64,000 nt of DNA from Phaseolus vulgaris (lineage: Eukaryota; Streptophyta; Magnoliopsida; Fabales; Fabaceae). Of the stretch, positions 15,001 to 27,366 are shown piece by piece. The position numbers were made by a program, and so were the translations under genes. Numbering within the stretch: position 1 is the stretch's first letter; every line of letters begins with the position of its first letter. Under the pieces are notes generated by a model. It did no database searches and had not been told where the DNA came from. It worked only from the letters and a program-made list of their open reading frames with translations. The stretch covers positions 10,611,298 to 10,675,297 of the forward strand of contig NC_023749.2 of NCBI RefSeq assembly GCF_000499845.2, in the 5' to 3' direction.

Positions 15001-18000
15001 CCCCACCAAAGCCATAACATGTCCATAGCGTGGTCCTGGTCCAGGGCCAGGAACACCAACTCTAAATGACATTCAGAACCCACTATATCAGATAAATGTC
15101 ATTGAGGAGGAAAGAAATTATAGTTTAGTATTATATCTAACCTATGCCATCGTGGTCTTTGCTGAGTGAGATCAAGAACATGAAGATCCTCAGCTGACAA
15201 ACCAGCAGGACCAATGCCACCCTGTTTTATGGTGTGCAAAATACTCCAGTGAGAATTATGGTACCCATTTTAAGGAATTAAATTAAACAATACTCGGATA
15301 ACTTAAGAGATAGACTCTCCACAGTACCTGAATAACTACCATTGTTCCCACAGCAGTTGCAACATGTGCAGCCCTAGGGGTTGGAGGCTCACCGATGGGA
15401 GTTATCCTGCATTAAATTTCCTTATAAGCTCTGAAGGCAATACAAGCATTACTTAAGCCTTAAAACTGGTTCTGAGCTTACCTAGACCATTTATTAGTTA
15501 TAACATCGTAACAGTGGACATCAGCGGTGGCACCAGCTAAACCTGCAGTGCAAATGAAATGTACCAGTCATGAAAATTTTCAACCATAAAGACTAACGAT
15601 CCAATCAATATCAGTGCTTATACAAAGGGGGGTAGGGAAGAATGTAAAAAATGTAGACAAAATCATTTTTTGTCTTGAAACGTCCCTCACACAATGAACA
15701 GATTATACAAATTCCCATTAAATTAGGAATGGCCAAATCAAGTTTTTACATCAGTATTTAGCTTCTGACATTGGCTTGCACCAGAAATAATAAAAATCAT
15801 TCTACTAGAATAGTTTGAACTTCAAGAATTACACTAATTGTATGGAGCTTCAAATGACGTACAAAAATATAGCCGTTAAATTATGACATATAGGAAAGGC
15901 CTGTCAACTATGTAGAAATGGGTTGCATTGCTTGCCTGAAAGAATACCACTTGGGCCTAGATGAGAAATAAAACATTATTAATCTGCCTTTTTATTTTTC
16001 TTCCTTGATCAATAGTGGTATATCAAGTAACTGAGACAAATTCAAAAGAAAAAATAATCACACCAGAAACAACAGCAATCTACCATCAATCTTGTGATTG
16101 TGAAACCAACCATATCCTTTAATTTATGATAATTTAATATCAATACTACTTCACACTGTAATTCATGAGAAACAACATGTTAAGGTATTCAGGAAACCAA
16201 AGAGCCAAATATGCAAACAACCATATCTTGACAGGTACTTTTTTGAATCCAAAGTTTTTCTAGAATAAAAGGAATGTTTCCATTATACATCAGCATATCA
16301 AACAAAAATCTTAGCAGAATACATGAGATATACAACAGCAAGAGAAACAATAGGAAGAAAGGAAATAAAAAAGTTCAGACAAACCGAGCCTAGATACTTC
16401 AAGCAACACGGAAATGATATGACATGGCTACAAGAACACAGAAATTTAGTAAAAGTTCAATATATATAATATAAGTGCTAGATATGTTGACATTAATTAT
16501 AAACAACAACAAAACTCATGCAAATTCATAGTGTTTGTAAAGAGATATTGATCTTTTGCCATTAATTCAAGACTTCATCATGGATGATGATCATAATTTG
16601 CAATCAAAAAAGAATACTCGTGATCGTTGCAAGAAAATCATAGTTCCATATCTTCCCTTTACATATTTTTCCATAACCTGTTAGAATGTGATAAAATATA
16701 TCCTTCATACTATTCAAAAGAATTATGGGCTCCATATAATAGCCAATAGCTTTATGGATATTGAGGAAAAGATACAATCATATATAATTTTATTTATACT
16801 CAAAGTAGCAGAAGCACATCCCAAACCCAAACATCAGTCAATTAAATTTAAAAATAAACGAAAAGAAAAGATAGTTGAAGAATACTCCCTGAATACTTTA
16901 TCTACGATATTGGTATCAGATATTAGATACGTGGATTACACCAATAAGTTACCGGTTTTCAAGATCTGAGCTTCATAGCTTCAAACAAAGAGGATATTCC
17001 ATAATCCACAGCAAAGGAATGGAGATTGGCCCAAACAGCAATCGGAGAAGATATAAATGATAATGAAATAAAATTATGGCTCATATATTGGATTGGAAGA
17101 GATGAGACACATTATGTTTAGGAATCAAAGACAACTAGCTAATCTAATGAAATGTTTCCTAGTACTGTTTTTTCCATTCATTTCAAGCCCCACTAAAGAG
17201 AGGACAGAAAGCCATGCAAATGGAAACGTTTTAAAATTAACTATAAACTTCCAATTTAACCCACATACCACAAAAAAGGAAAGAAATTAATAAAGTGGCA
17301 AGATTGCTAAAAAATTCCATAGATTTAAACTCATTTATTGCAATGTGCCAAAGATGAATGAAGTATCCAAAACAAGTTTAATGAGAACCCTGGTCTCCAT
17401 GACCAGCATTTAGTTCATAGGACATGAACAGGAAAAAAACCTTCTGGCCTAGCACTTACATTTCCATAACCTTAATCAACAAGGCAATCGAAGCCATCGT
17501 GTGTAAACATCCATAATAACTAGCCAAATACATACATGGCTCAATACAAAGCGCGAAGCGCAAATTTCCAGATTCTGATCAAACTAACAAAACCAAAATT
17601 CAAAATACTCAGCAGCTGTATCTACGTCATGTTATTGCTTTCAGGGAAAGACGAAAAGGAAAGTAAAATACATACGTATGCCAGCATTTCCAGCGGATGA
17701 AGGAGTCCCTGAGGCCGCAGAACTCCCTTCAAGCGCAGTGGCACCGCCGAACAAAATCAACCTTGGACCAATGTACCCCGACGTCCCCTCCTCTCCAACC
17801 GCCGCCACCGCCGTCAACGTGTGGCCGCACCGCGGTCCCGGCCCGTCCTCCTTCTTCTCCAAAATCGCATTTACCACTGAGTAGGTCGGCGCGAGTCTCG
17901 GACCAACCACCGGACTGTGCTGCACCTGACCCGCCGTCACCGGCGACGACGGCTGCTGTTGCGACGGCGACTGAGCCGGAGATCCACCTCCCGTCGACAA

Positions 18001-18108
18001 AGGCGGCGGCGACGGAGGCGGCGACTCTCCTAACTGGTCTCTTTCGGCATGGTTCTGCACCGCCGAATCGTGATCGGCCTCCGGCACCATCGAGGAATCA
18101 ACGTCCAT
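1..18108 (-). CDS. BSL2/BSL3-like: BSU1-like Kelch-repeat Ser/Thr protein phosphatase (BSL2/BSL3 type), 3' end outside window
   Basis: Twenty exons read in phase with GT-AG borders: 18108-17676, 15542-15482, 15406-15328, 15221-15142, 15061-14967, 14868-14769, 13424-13355, 11996-11895, 11809-11728, 11132-10953, 4854-4581, 4489-4252, 4155-3985, 3886-3648, 2068-1984, 1896-1798, 1715-1516, 1439-1354, 313-178 and 87-1. They give about 965 residues of a protein usually near 1000, so some 35-40 C-terminal residues are missing. Order: a Pro/Ser/Gln-rich N-terminus (about 1-70), Kelch repeats (about 80-430, with repeated GG and W positions), an Ala-rich linker, then a PPP-type phosphatase domain. Its metal-site motifs are intact: GDLHG near 709, GDYVDRG near 743, GNHE near 775. 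Known for the family: BSU1/BSL phosphatases act in brassinosteroid signalling by dephosphorylating the GSK3 kinase BIN2. No stop or frameshift was seen. Exon borders were placed by eye. Confidence 0.95.
5698..6064 (+). mobile_element. TRIM-like miniature LTR element inside copia element A
   Basis: Two direct repeats of about 120 bp (5698-5816 and 5944-6064) both start TGTTGGA and share most of their sequence. The first is followed at 5817 by TGGTATCATAG, close to a Met-tRNA primer-binding site. The second is preceded by a short purine run (GAGGGGTG, about 5936-5943). The internal region is only about 127 bp and non-coding. This is the layout of a terminal-repeat retrotransposon in miniature. 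No matching target-site duplication was found. Confidence 0.65.
6275..6385. repeat. 55-bp tandem duplication inside copia element A
   Basis: A block beginning GAGGTAAC occurs at about 6277 and again at about 6332, with nearly identical sequence through GATAATATCATGGGAT. The period is 55 bp with two copies. It lies just downstream of the copia protease remnant on the minus strand. Confidence 0.7.
6985..7375. repeat. Long T/C-rich tract (A/G-rich on the minus strand)
   Basis: Almost 390 bp consist largely of T with scattered C, and few A or G. The tract lies inside copia element A between the primer-binding-site end and the protease remnant. Long open frames here are an effect of composition (Phe/Leu on one strand, Lys/Glu/Arg on the other) and are not treated as genes. 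Confidence 0.8.
7762..7788. repeat. AC/GT microsatellite with inverted symmetry
   Basis: A short CA run passes directly into a longer GT run (CACACACGTGTGTG core), giving a self-complementary alternating purine-pyrimidine stretch. It lies in non-coding DNA of copia element A. Confidence 0.85.
8793..8912 (+). repeat. Degraded solo LTR related to the TRIM at 5698
   Basis: The sequence begins TGTAGATCTCACATCAAC and runs through a block resembling the TRIM repeat, ending in the CCACGTTTTAAGA region. It matches the 5698-5816 repeat in order with several substitutions. No partner repeat or internal region follows, so it is read as a solo or truncated copy. Confidence 0.5.
9185..10869 (-). mobile_element. 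Deleted Ty1/copia retrotransposon in the same BSL intron (element B)
   Basis: The right LTR (10635-10869) is clearly related to the LTRs of element A and is followed on the minus strand by a Met-tRNA-type primer-binding site (TGGTATTATACTCT, ending near 10621). The left LTR (9185-9368) is shorter and more divergent, and is bordered by a purine tract at 9369 (pyrimidines on the plus strand). Both ends are flanked by AAAAC (9180-9184 and 10870-10874), a matching 5-bp target-site duplication. The internal 1.3 kb holds broken reverse transcriptase and RNase H sequence on the minus strand and no usable frame. Confidence 0.7.
10440..10507 (-). repeat. Fragment of a TRIM-type LTR inside copia element B
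   Basis: Read on the minus strand this begins TGTTGGAGATTCTATATC and continues through the TATATAGTGCAAACCTCACC block seen in the TRIM at 5698. Only about 68 bp are recognisable. Confidence 0.5.
13620..14120. repeat. Imperfect inverted-repeat element rich in ATCG words, in a BSL intron
   Basis: The left end (about 13636-13672) contains GTATCG, CGATTC and ATACGATAAGATTC. The right end (about 14070-14106) carries the reverse complement, with GAATCTTACGATTC and ATACGAAAC. Between them CGAT and GAATCG words recur before an AT-rich centre. This suggests a non-autonomous inverted-repeat transposon (MITE) of unknown superfamily. Exact ends and a target-site duplication could not be fixed. Confidence 0.45.
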
Positions 18109-18480
18109 TTCTTAACCCTAAGATTCGAGCAATTCCTGTAAGATCGGAGCTAGAATTCCCGCGAAACCGCGTCCTGAGCCAACATTACGATTCGGTTCAA
18201 AAAATTGCTATCGAAAACCCTAACTCAGATCCTCCGCTCCTCAAATTCAAATTAAGATTTTCACCCACGCAAATTTTCCAAAAATAGAGGAAAATTCGAT
18301 TAGGTTATTTCGTTTCTCTTTCTCTCTCTGTCTCTCTCTCTCTGTATTTTCGCTCTCTGTCTGTGCGAAAAACAAAGAAATGAAAGAAGCGGTGGTGAAC
18401 GAAACGAAACGGGACGGAGGAGCAATCTGAACTCTCACACACAATCACCACCCAAAGCAGAAAAATAAAATTAATAAAAA
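18109..18480 (-). promoter_or_regulatory. Presumed 5' leader and proximal promoter of the BSL gene
   Basis: This stretch lies directly upstream of the BSL start codon. It contains a CT-rich microsatellite at about 18312-18352 (GA-rich on the gene strand), common in plant 5' leaders. A short upstream ORF of 11 codons starts with ATG at 18185-18183 and stops at 18152-18150, if the transcript begins that far upstream. AT-rich DNA with alternating TA runs follows at about 18575-18612 and could include a TATA element. The transcription start cannot be fixed from sequence alone. Confidence 0.45.
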
Positions 18481-18799
18481 ATTATAAAAAAAATTATTTC
18501 ACTGAGACAAAGGGTTCGTGTCTTTCTCTCTCTACTTTTATTTTTCTAGCTTTCTAATCTTTTTTTTAAAAAGCTAATTATATATTATATTATATATATT
18601 ATATATTATTTCTAAGGGCGTGTATTTATTGATACTGAATTATTCGGTATTTGGTTGGTTGGTTGCAGAGGAAGAGTGCAGTTGGTGACCGGTAGGGGCG
18701 GTCGTACGGAATAAATTGTTGCCGCGACAGAGCGGAGAACGGAAGAGAGTTACCGGGACAACCGGGGATTGGTTTAACTCCACAAAAACAACTCAGCCA

Positions 18800-21300
18800 C
18801 TTAAGGTAACATCATTCTGTTTCTTTTTACCATTATTGTACCAATAAACATGGAAGGTGACACCACGCGCTGTCTTTAGAAATTTTTTCTCCTTTTTAAG
18901 AAGGGGAAAATTTTATTTAAATACTGCAAAAAATTATTTAGATAATAATTTAGAAAAAACTATCAATATAATTCTCTTAACCTTTATACAGAAAGGATAC
19001 GCTATGTTCTTCAAAGAATACATTTTTATTCCATTATTTATATTGAAAAAAAAATATGCTCTTAAACTTGTACTTTATACTAAAACAAACACCATGGAAT
19101 TTTTAGAATTCAGATTTCAATATTGACATTAAAGTAGTAATATATAGGTTGACTTCTTTAAATTGTAATTTTTTTTCACAACAGTATATTAGCGTTGACT
19201 CTTTTTAATGATTAGTAAACGTTAACCAAAATCATTCATGTTTTTTTTTCACTGGAAATCGCACTGTTCAATAAGTCAAAGTAAAAACGTAAGAGAAAGA
19301 TGGTGAAAATTTTGATTGTAAACTATTTACTAAAATAAAAAGATAACGATCACATATTAACTCATGTTTTTTCTTTTTCTCATGAAAAAATAAAAATAAA
19401 AAATCTCATTATTTCTGTTTCTAGTAACAGTTTGAAATTTGAGGAGAACCACAAAGAAAGAGAAACATGGATTAAGATTTTGACCAAAAATAAAAATATT
19501 TCATAATATATAAAGGATCAAATCTTATATTGTCGCTTTTATAAGGTTAAATTAGACTTTAATATAATATAAAAGTCATTTAAAATATATTTTTGAAAAA
19601 TTTCATAGCAAAATATGATTTTGGTTATTTGGGTAGTAGGAGAAGGAGTGAAAGTAAGGAGAGGATTTGAAGAGGGAATGACACATTACAATGAAAGAAG
19701 ATTTACTTTAGCCATGAAGAGGAACAAGTGTAAAACAAGTGATTGCTTATTTTGCAGTGTTTTTTTTGCTGCATAATCATGTGCTTACAAATCTGTTCGG
19801 TAAATAATGAGGGAAAGGTAGTAAGAGGATACAATCGACAATTCAATAGTTTTGTTTACCTTGTATTATTATATATTTTTTATTGTTGATCTCATATAGA
19901 TGATTATGCAGTGTTTTTATGGTATTTGAAGGTTAGGTGATGAGATTTTTTGGTTCTTGTATAAGGATTGAAATACTTTTAAGTGTTTCTTTTAAATTTA
20001 TTTATTTTTTTGCTGATAAAAAAATTTAAAATGTATTTTTAGCATTTGTTGAACTTATTAGGTCATTCACTATTTGATCACTTATAATATATAGTTTCAC
20101 CCACGAGTTAGAAGGTCTCGACGTAATTCAATACTATATAGGTGAATGCAAACATGTACAGTTTGATAAGGTTGAGTTGGACTTTAAAAATTATTATTTT
20201 TTAAATAAAATAAAAACAATTAAAGTGTGTTGTGGTAGGAATGAGTGTATTGGCAAAAGGAATGTTGAGAAGCATGGTTTGTAGAGTGGAAAGGTAACCA
20301 ATTCATAAAGACATTAATGGTGTTGAAGGACATGTGTGTATGTTTAGGTTAGTTCTGAAAACATGAGGGTACACATTCTTTCTGGTTATGGAAAAAAGGC
20401 ACTTTATTAAAGACTGCAATACAATCTCACATTTCATTACTCCATTCCTTTTGCTTAGCTCACTTCCTATGTCATGCCAATTATTGACAACTAAGGATAG
20501 GACCTCCATGCATCTTATGGATGTGGATGTCGTTCTACAAACCCTTCATTATTTTTTTTATGCTTTTCGTCTGAGCTTTTTTCTTAATATGTTTCATCAT
20601 TAATTAAATAGTAGCTTATAATGGTTTTTTAATAAATATTTTTTGTTTGCACAAACCAAGAATTGGATTTCTAATTTACACAGGATTTATTCATCAACAA
20701 GGTTTGTTCTTTGTACTTGTATGGTGGGGAATACATGTTTGGCTCACCGAGGAAGAAGGTTAGCTTCTATTATTTCATTTGAGTTCATCATTTTCGTTGT
20801 TTTCATGTGAGGTGGAATCTCGTAGACAAGCTCACATGGACCAAAATGCATGCCAGATTGGTATGTATCCTCTTCTTATATTCATTTCACTTTTTTTTAA
20901 GAGATTTTAACTTAATCAATCACTGTTTCTTTATACTGTACATATTTTTGGTTCCATATTCATGGTAACTTGGAAGAAAAATAAATCATTTATATATATT
21001 GATATCTAATGATAAACTATAGTGTATCATAAGTTTATTATTTTTTATGATAGTTATCTTGTAAATCATGGTATAATTTTTTTTATTGTTAATTAATCAA
21101 CAGTATACATGTTTTACGTTGAAAAAATATTGAAATTTTAATAAAACACATTTTATTAAAAGGTAAATTCGCCTTAAAAATTTGTAAAAAAAATAGAAAA
21201 AATATTTTATTTATAACTTTTATTTTCGTGGTGAAGTTTTGATACCTAATAAATTCATCTTTGGACTCAAAATTGTAAAATTGCATTAGCACAAAATTGA
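18800..21300. other. Intergenic AT-rich DNA, no supported gene
   Basis: This part of the gap between BSL and LSG1 has only short open frames without recognisable domains. One stretch near 20104-20192 resembles a degraded TRIM-type LTR (ACTATATAGGTGAATGCAAA followed by AAGGTTGAGTTGGACTTTA). Nothing else was identified. Confidence 0.6.
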
Positions 21301-23860
21301 AAAAAAAAAGGGGATAATCACTACAAAATTTAGAAAATTACTATGTTGAAATTTGAATGATGGGAGATGACTCTTATGCATGGTTTGTATCGGGATGATT
21401 ATTGTTCACTCGAAAAAAAATAAAATATTTTTTGTGTTTGTATCCCATAATTCACGAGGAATGGATGACGGAGAAAGGTGCAGAAATACAATTTTGGGTT
21501 CTTCGATAAGGTGAGGTGACTTGCAGAGAAAGAACACAACAAAAAAATGTAATTTTATCATCTTAGTCTTTTGTTTTTTCAAATAAATCGTGTCATGCAA
21601 CAATAATATTTCATGTCCAGAAAGATTCTCATGCAGCAAAGATGTTTGACTATCATAAACATGTTTGAATATGGTGGGTGATGAATGAATGAAGCAATAA
21701 ATAGTGGGACGGGTGTGAGGGGAGGTGTGTGTTCTAAATGCATTGAGTTAAGGAAGAAGTTGAGTGTGTTGTGAAGAGTTTGAGCTTGGTGAAGAAGTCC
21801 TTAGAGGTTCGTGTGGCTAGGTGTGGTGCAAGTTGGTCGTCAGTGGTGTGTGTGGCTCGACTGATGGTGCTTCGTTTGTGATGGTCAGTGGATGTAGTTG
21901 GACATAGTGTGCGATTGTTGGTCATCGTTTGTCGATGATGTGCGATGATTGTCGACACGATGGACTGAGCTCACCAGGTGTACAAATGAAAACACAAAAT
22001 CGATGTTGCCATGTGAGAATCAATTCTCACACTCAGAATTTCTCGAGAATCGATGTTTGAATAAACGAAAAACAATTTTACACATTGATAAATATTTTTT
22101 TTCCTTTATCAGCATGTAGCTCTAACACAGTATTAGAAATAATTTGCTCCGACACTGTACTAAAAAAAACTTTTAATTGCATATAACTATAATTTACAAA
22201 TAAATAATCCACAATTAAAACTTTTTTCTAAATAAAGTTTCTCACAATCAGAAACATGGTTAGAAAATTTTATATCATTTATGTTTTTTCCAAAGCTAAC
22301 TCTAACACAATACCGGAAATAATGTTTCAATTACCGTAAATAATATTTTAATTTAAAACAATTGTAATCTACAAATAATTAATTGAAATAATTTTTCAAC
22401 AATTTTTAAATACAAGGAAAAATATGTAGACTCACATATTTATTAATTAAAAAATACAATTTCAAACACATACATCACAACACTCATAAACTTTCTTAAA
22501 TTTTCCCTACAATTTTCACTCTATTAAGATAAATCCAAACAACTTAAATTTCTTCACATTTTCCCTTTAAATCATTTAAATTTTACTTCCTAATTCAAAC
22601 AAAACGTTAAAGAAGTCTTTGATCACACTAAAAAATAGTAAAAAACTGAAAACATGTGTTTCTAATGAAATTGCGTAACAAAGAATAATTTAAAAATGAA
22701 GAACTTCAATCAATAGAATGAAATTTAGAGTGGTAAGAACTAACAAAGAAGGGCTAAATTAAAATTTAAATAGAGAAACTTAAGATTCCCAATCTAGGAA
22801 TTTAAAATCTACCTACCGGAAAGGAAGAAGAGGTCAAATTCTCTTTCTCAATTGTGAAGGAGTGAAGCAAGATTTGGGGGAGGAGTTTTATTTATATGCA
22901 ATGCCTTGCACTAGAAGGCAAAGTTTAATTAGCTAAAAAAACTAATTATAAAGGTCCACAAAACGTTAATTTAAATAAAAATACATTCTCTCGTCTCTGG
23001 ATTTCTAATTTAGACTTACCTTCCTTTCATTTAGATGCACTATAAATTAAGTCTCCATAATTGATCATGTCATACATTTATATATAGTCAATAATATAAC
23101 CCAGATAATCAATTATGGTGTTGGGATTTTGAGAGCAAGATGACAAATGAGGGTCATTCAAAGCAGCATATGAGCACAAAAGAGAGGTTTCAACTCGTAG
23201 ACTACCTTCATCTAGGCACGTGAAACTTTCAAGTAGAGGTTCGTGAGCGATTATGCCCAAATTCAGACCGCTTTTAAGTATAAAATCATAGACATTTTAA
23301 GATTTTGTTTGTATCAGTCTATCTATTCAAAATGAAAAGTGAGGTCCACATAATTCTTACTCTCATTTATGCACAGACTTGAATAGAAGCAAACCAGATA
23401 TGTTCGAAACATTTTCCTCTGTTCCATCCTCACGCATAATGAATCTTGAGAAGCAAAGAAAGGCTCATATTGGCCAAAAAAAGTAGCTCAAATAAAATTA
23501 ATGCACATAGAAATAAAAATGATGTGTAATGTTTTATTGTCCTAAACATCGGGCAACTTTCAAAATCGTCTCAATTATTGGCACACAGATGCATAGAAAA
23601 CACGCACGTGCACTCAACTATCACTGATTCTAGTACAATAAAACCTAATTTTCCAGTCCAATGCCATCATTTTCAACCCATAAATAAGAACAATAATATT
23701 TGCCCAAAGATTTTTTTTTACCTATGGGACGAGCTTACGTAAATTGCTCATATCATATTTCCGTCATATTTCACAAACAAATACTATCTTTAACCTCATA
23801 TTAACAATGTAAATATGAGTCTTAACACAAGCTGTTGTACAAGAACAAGATCATATGGCC
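21300..23860. other. Intergenic AT-rich DNA upstream of the LSG1 3' end
   Basis: No gene is supported. Around 22108-22360 two related segments (CTCTAACACA-GTATTAGAAATAAT and CTCTAACACA-ATACCGGAAATAAT) suggest an old internal duplication. At 22440-22610 there is a non-coding stretch of TTTTCC/TCACA words, like the repeat at 60320. The last few hundred bases before 23864 may be LSG1 3' UTR, but no polyadenylation site can be assigned. Confidence 0.5.
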
Positions 23861-23863
23861 TCA

Positions 23864-26800
23864 TCAATCCTTCAGAGAACCTGTATTAGCTGGTTTCTGA
23901 AAGAATCTTGCAATCGGCATCCCATCAGCATCAGTGTTTCCTGTCCTCCAGGTACGATCTTTTTTCCTCTGTGGCTTTTTATGGTGTTTATGAGATTCCT
24001 TGGGCTTCTTAAGAGTTGTACTTTTTGGCGCAAGTCCATTGGCCATGTCAAATGAACTGAGGTCGTCCAATACATGCTCAAGATTTGGTGCAACACCACT
24101 CTCAACATCTGAAGAATCTTCAACATCAGACGAATCTGATGCATGCAAGTCAACCGAGTCATGTCGGGTGGGATCTTCCAAAGCTTGTTCCTCTTCTGAT
24201 GTACCTGGAGGCATTTCATAGTGAGGCAGCTTCCCATCAATGTAATCTTTCAATATCTGACGGGTAGCCCTAGTTTCATCAGGGAGTCCACTAGAACCAA
24301 CATACCCACGGGAAGCACAGTATGCTCTTAAAAGTTCAGATGCTAGAGGGGGACGGGATTGGGACTCATATGGCTTAGGTTTAGGAAGCCTTATCTTGTA
24401 AATCTGTTCGATGGCATCTCTTGGGACTCTATCAGCTACAACTTGGACAGATTCCCGGTGTTCAGTCATCCTATCAATGGGCAACACCCCACAAGCAATC
24501 ATCTCATATCTTGAGCTAGAGAAAGATGGAAAAACTAATCCAGGACAATCGCAGAGGGTCAGCTTATCAGAGATAATTAATGTCTGAAAGTGCTTTGTTT
24601 TACCGGGGGTGGAGGTGACACCAGTCCGTTTTTGACCAACCAGAGCATTAATAGTTGAACTTTTCCCCACATTAGGATATCCAACAAATCCCACAACTAC
24701 ATTACTCGATGGTGAACTGCCAGCAGTATTTTCAGCATGAGATTTAATGTTAGATGGCCCTGCATCAGAGGTGCCTGAATTCCTCCTCCTGTTCACTATC
24801 TCTTCTGCTTCTGATTGCAGGCGGGCCAATAGCTCGTCCCTTCCATATATCTTTGTGTCTGTGTCTGTGTCTGGGCTATTAGTTCTCCCCGTGTTATCAT
24901 CATCCCATGATGAACCAAGCTTTTTTCCTTCCAGGGCTGCTGTAGCAGCTTTAGCAGACCAGAAGATGAAGAGAATATCATGAGCTCGAAAATACTCTGC
25001 CCATTTCTCTCTGCAAAAAAAAGAAAAAAAAGAAATACAGGACAAATAATGAGGCAAGATACAAAACCAAGGCCAATGATTTGATGCAGTATAAACCTCG
25101 TATTGGAATGAGACATTCAAACCTCATAGAAGTTGGCAAAAGATCTGCCTTATTAACTAGAAGCAATGTACGTTTATGTTCATCAACCTCCAGTGCATAA
25201 TCCTGCCTCAAAGAAATTGGTGCAAAACGAATCATGCTTGGCTCATGCCATAGTGATTCTTAAAAGAAATAAATAAAGATAAGAAGGGCCAAGAGTAGGC
25301 TATACAGATGTACAATGTCTGATCAAAACTATCTCATTACTGCTTGTCATGTCACGATATGGAGATTAAATTTAAGCTAATATGTTTTAGAGAATAGAAG
25401 TAGAAACTCTGAAAGGATTTGACTGTTTTGAACTCATTACACAAGAATATCCAGTCCAAAATCTTCACTGTTAGATTTGCTACAAACCTAGCCACCTCTA
25501 GAGTTGTCAGGTTAGCATTTCATTATGAAGAAAGAAAAAAATATCTTACCTCCAGGTCTGGACAACGATAAAACAGAGGATCTCGTGAATCAACAACCAT
25601 AACAAGCTGACAAAAAAAGCATGAGAGGATCGTCAACTTTAACATTTCATGCATTTTCAAGAAAAATAGGAAATATATAGAAAAAACATATTAAGTATAC
25701 TTCAAACAAATCCATTACTGATAAAGCAAATATATGAATAGGAAGAAGAAAATGAATGTACATCTGATGAGGAATAAATAGTGGACTAACATCCATTGTC
25801 CCAGGTTTCCTACTAGAGCTTTTCATTCCTTTTTTCATGGTATTGAAAAGTTGAAAAATTATATTGTTTCAAAACCCTTTTCAATTTGCAGCTAATGCTG
25901 CAGTTCCAACTTGTTTCTAGCCGATTTCCCTTCTTTTTTTTTGAATAACAGACCAAATTAAATATAAGGCCGATTAGAAATCGAATCACTGAAATCAGTA
26001 CAGTTAAACAGGAAAAAATAACAAAAGATCACACAGTATTGTGGAACTCCTTCTGTATCTATTAACATGCTAGTAACAACCATCTTAAACAGAGCTGAAG
26101 CTCCCATTATTTGTTATCATGCCAATATACTGTTTTTCTTTTCCTGCAAATGAAGTGACATTAGGGAAGTGAGACTGAACTCACCAACGTAGAAAACAAG
26201 AACATGACAGACTAGAAACTTATTTACTTCAACAACATAAAGTGTTGCATGGATAAGCAGATGCAGTTGTTTTGCAGTCAAATTCATAAAAAGGAGAAAC
26301 ATGATTATCTTCATTGTGTACAATCCTAATAACTAGGTCCTTGTCACTCATAGAAACATAACATAATCATATTAAAATACTTCATCAACCCATAAAACTT
26401 CAAAGAGGATATGAACTCACCAGATCACTACGCTCAACCACACGCCAGAGCTGCCTCCAGATGTCAATATTTTTCTCAAACGGAGTAAGGACAAGCTTCT
26501 TATTCTCCTCAAGCCTGAAACACATCCAAAACACGAACTATAATCCTCCTCAACCCTCAAATCCTTTGATAACGCCAGCAAAATTAGAAACGATGAAAAT
26601 TACATTTGTAATCCCTGAACATGCAATAACCCTAGTTTCCGTCATTTAGTTCTAGCAATCCGATTCATGGCCTATAATCCAAACAAGCCTAAACCAACTA
26701 GAACTAACCTCGCTAAACTGCGACGCCAAACCAAGAAAGCTTGCGTTTCGCTGTCATGAAGCTCCTCGGGAGACATGTCGGGAGTCCACGGAGGCCGGCG

Positions 26801-27180
26801 CGGAACTCGGAGGCTGCTGGCGTGGAGCGCCTCCTCCTGCTTCCTCGTTTCTTCAGGCGTCATTTCGGCAGGGTCCCTACTCTCACAGAAGGATTAAAGT
26901 CACAGAACATTCGCGAAAAGAAGAGCGTGGCGGGTGAGTGCCAAAGGAGGAGAAAGAAGACTCACAGGCTGATGATGGTGGTGGAGGCGGCGGCACGTTC
27001 GGGAACAGATTCGAGGGATTGTTCGATGATGGCGTCGATGTCGGAGACTTCGGTGAAGGATTCGAGAACCTTCTTTCTGTAGAAACGAGACTTGTCCTTG
27101 CTCTGTTGAATCATCTGATTGTGCTGCTTCACCAGGGCTCGACCTAGCCCCGTTTTCTGGTTCTCGTTCTTCTTTCCCAT
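23864..27180 (-). CDS. LSG1: LSG1-type GTPase (large-subunit GTPase 1), 586 aa
   Basis: Six exons join in phase: 27180-26966, 26876-26709, 26514-26421, 25606-25550, 25202-25123 and 25010-23864. Together they encode 586 residues, close to the roughly 590 of plant LSG1 proteins. The GTPase motifs are circularly permuted: G4 (NKAD, 195-198) precedes G1 (GYPNVGKSS, 315-323) and G3 (DCPG, 359-362). Conserved family blocks are present, including PRRPPWTP near residue 90, VVDSRDPLFYRCP near 163 and VGQKRTGVTSTPGKTKHF near 329. The C-terminus is Ser/Asp-rich and then Lys/His-rich. Known role: cytoplasmic GTPase needed to release NMD3 from pre-60S ribosomal subunits. The start ATG opens the conserved MGKK N-terminus. 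The reading frame shows no damage. Confidence 0.96.
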
Positions 27181-27366
27181 TGCTTCTACACAGTGCTTCT
27201 TCCCGTTCCTGTTTCTTTGCTTTGCTTCTCGCCCTCTGCGTCCGTTATGTGATCATGGCTGATTTCGGATTTAGGGTTCGGATTTGTTGCAACGAAGAGG
27301 TGCTGTGCCCTGCCCCGTCCGGGTTATTTAGCCCGTTGAACCGACCCGATAGGCAATTAATTCTTT
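27181..27366 (-). promoter_or_regulatory. Presumed 5' leader and proximal promoter of LSG1
   Basis: GC-richer DNA directly upstream of the LSG1 ATG, in contrast to the AT-rich DNA beyond 27366. An upstream ATG on the gene strand (27256-27254) is followed by a stop after two codons. No TATA box is obvious, and the transcription start is unknown. Confidence 0.35.

Noticed and set aside
17697..18287. 196-codon plus-strand frame, Pro-rich
   Set aside because: Antisense of the GC-rich first BSL exon; the composition explains the open frame.
23078..23260. 60-codon minus-strand frame downstream of LSG1
   Set aside because: Balanced composition, but no recognised domain, splice context or continuation was found.
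24000..24267. Plus-strand Ser-rich frames inside LSG1
   Set aside because: Shadows of the acidic, Ser-rich C-terminal exon of LSG1.
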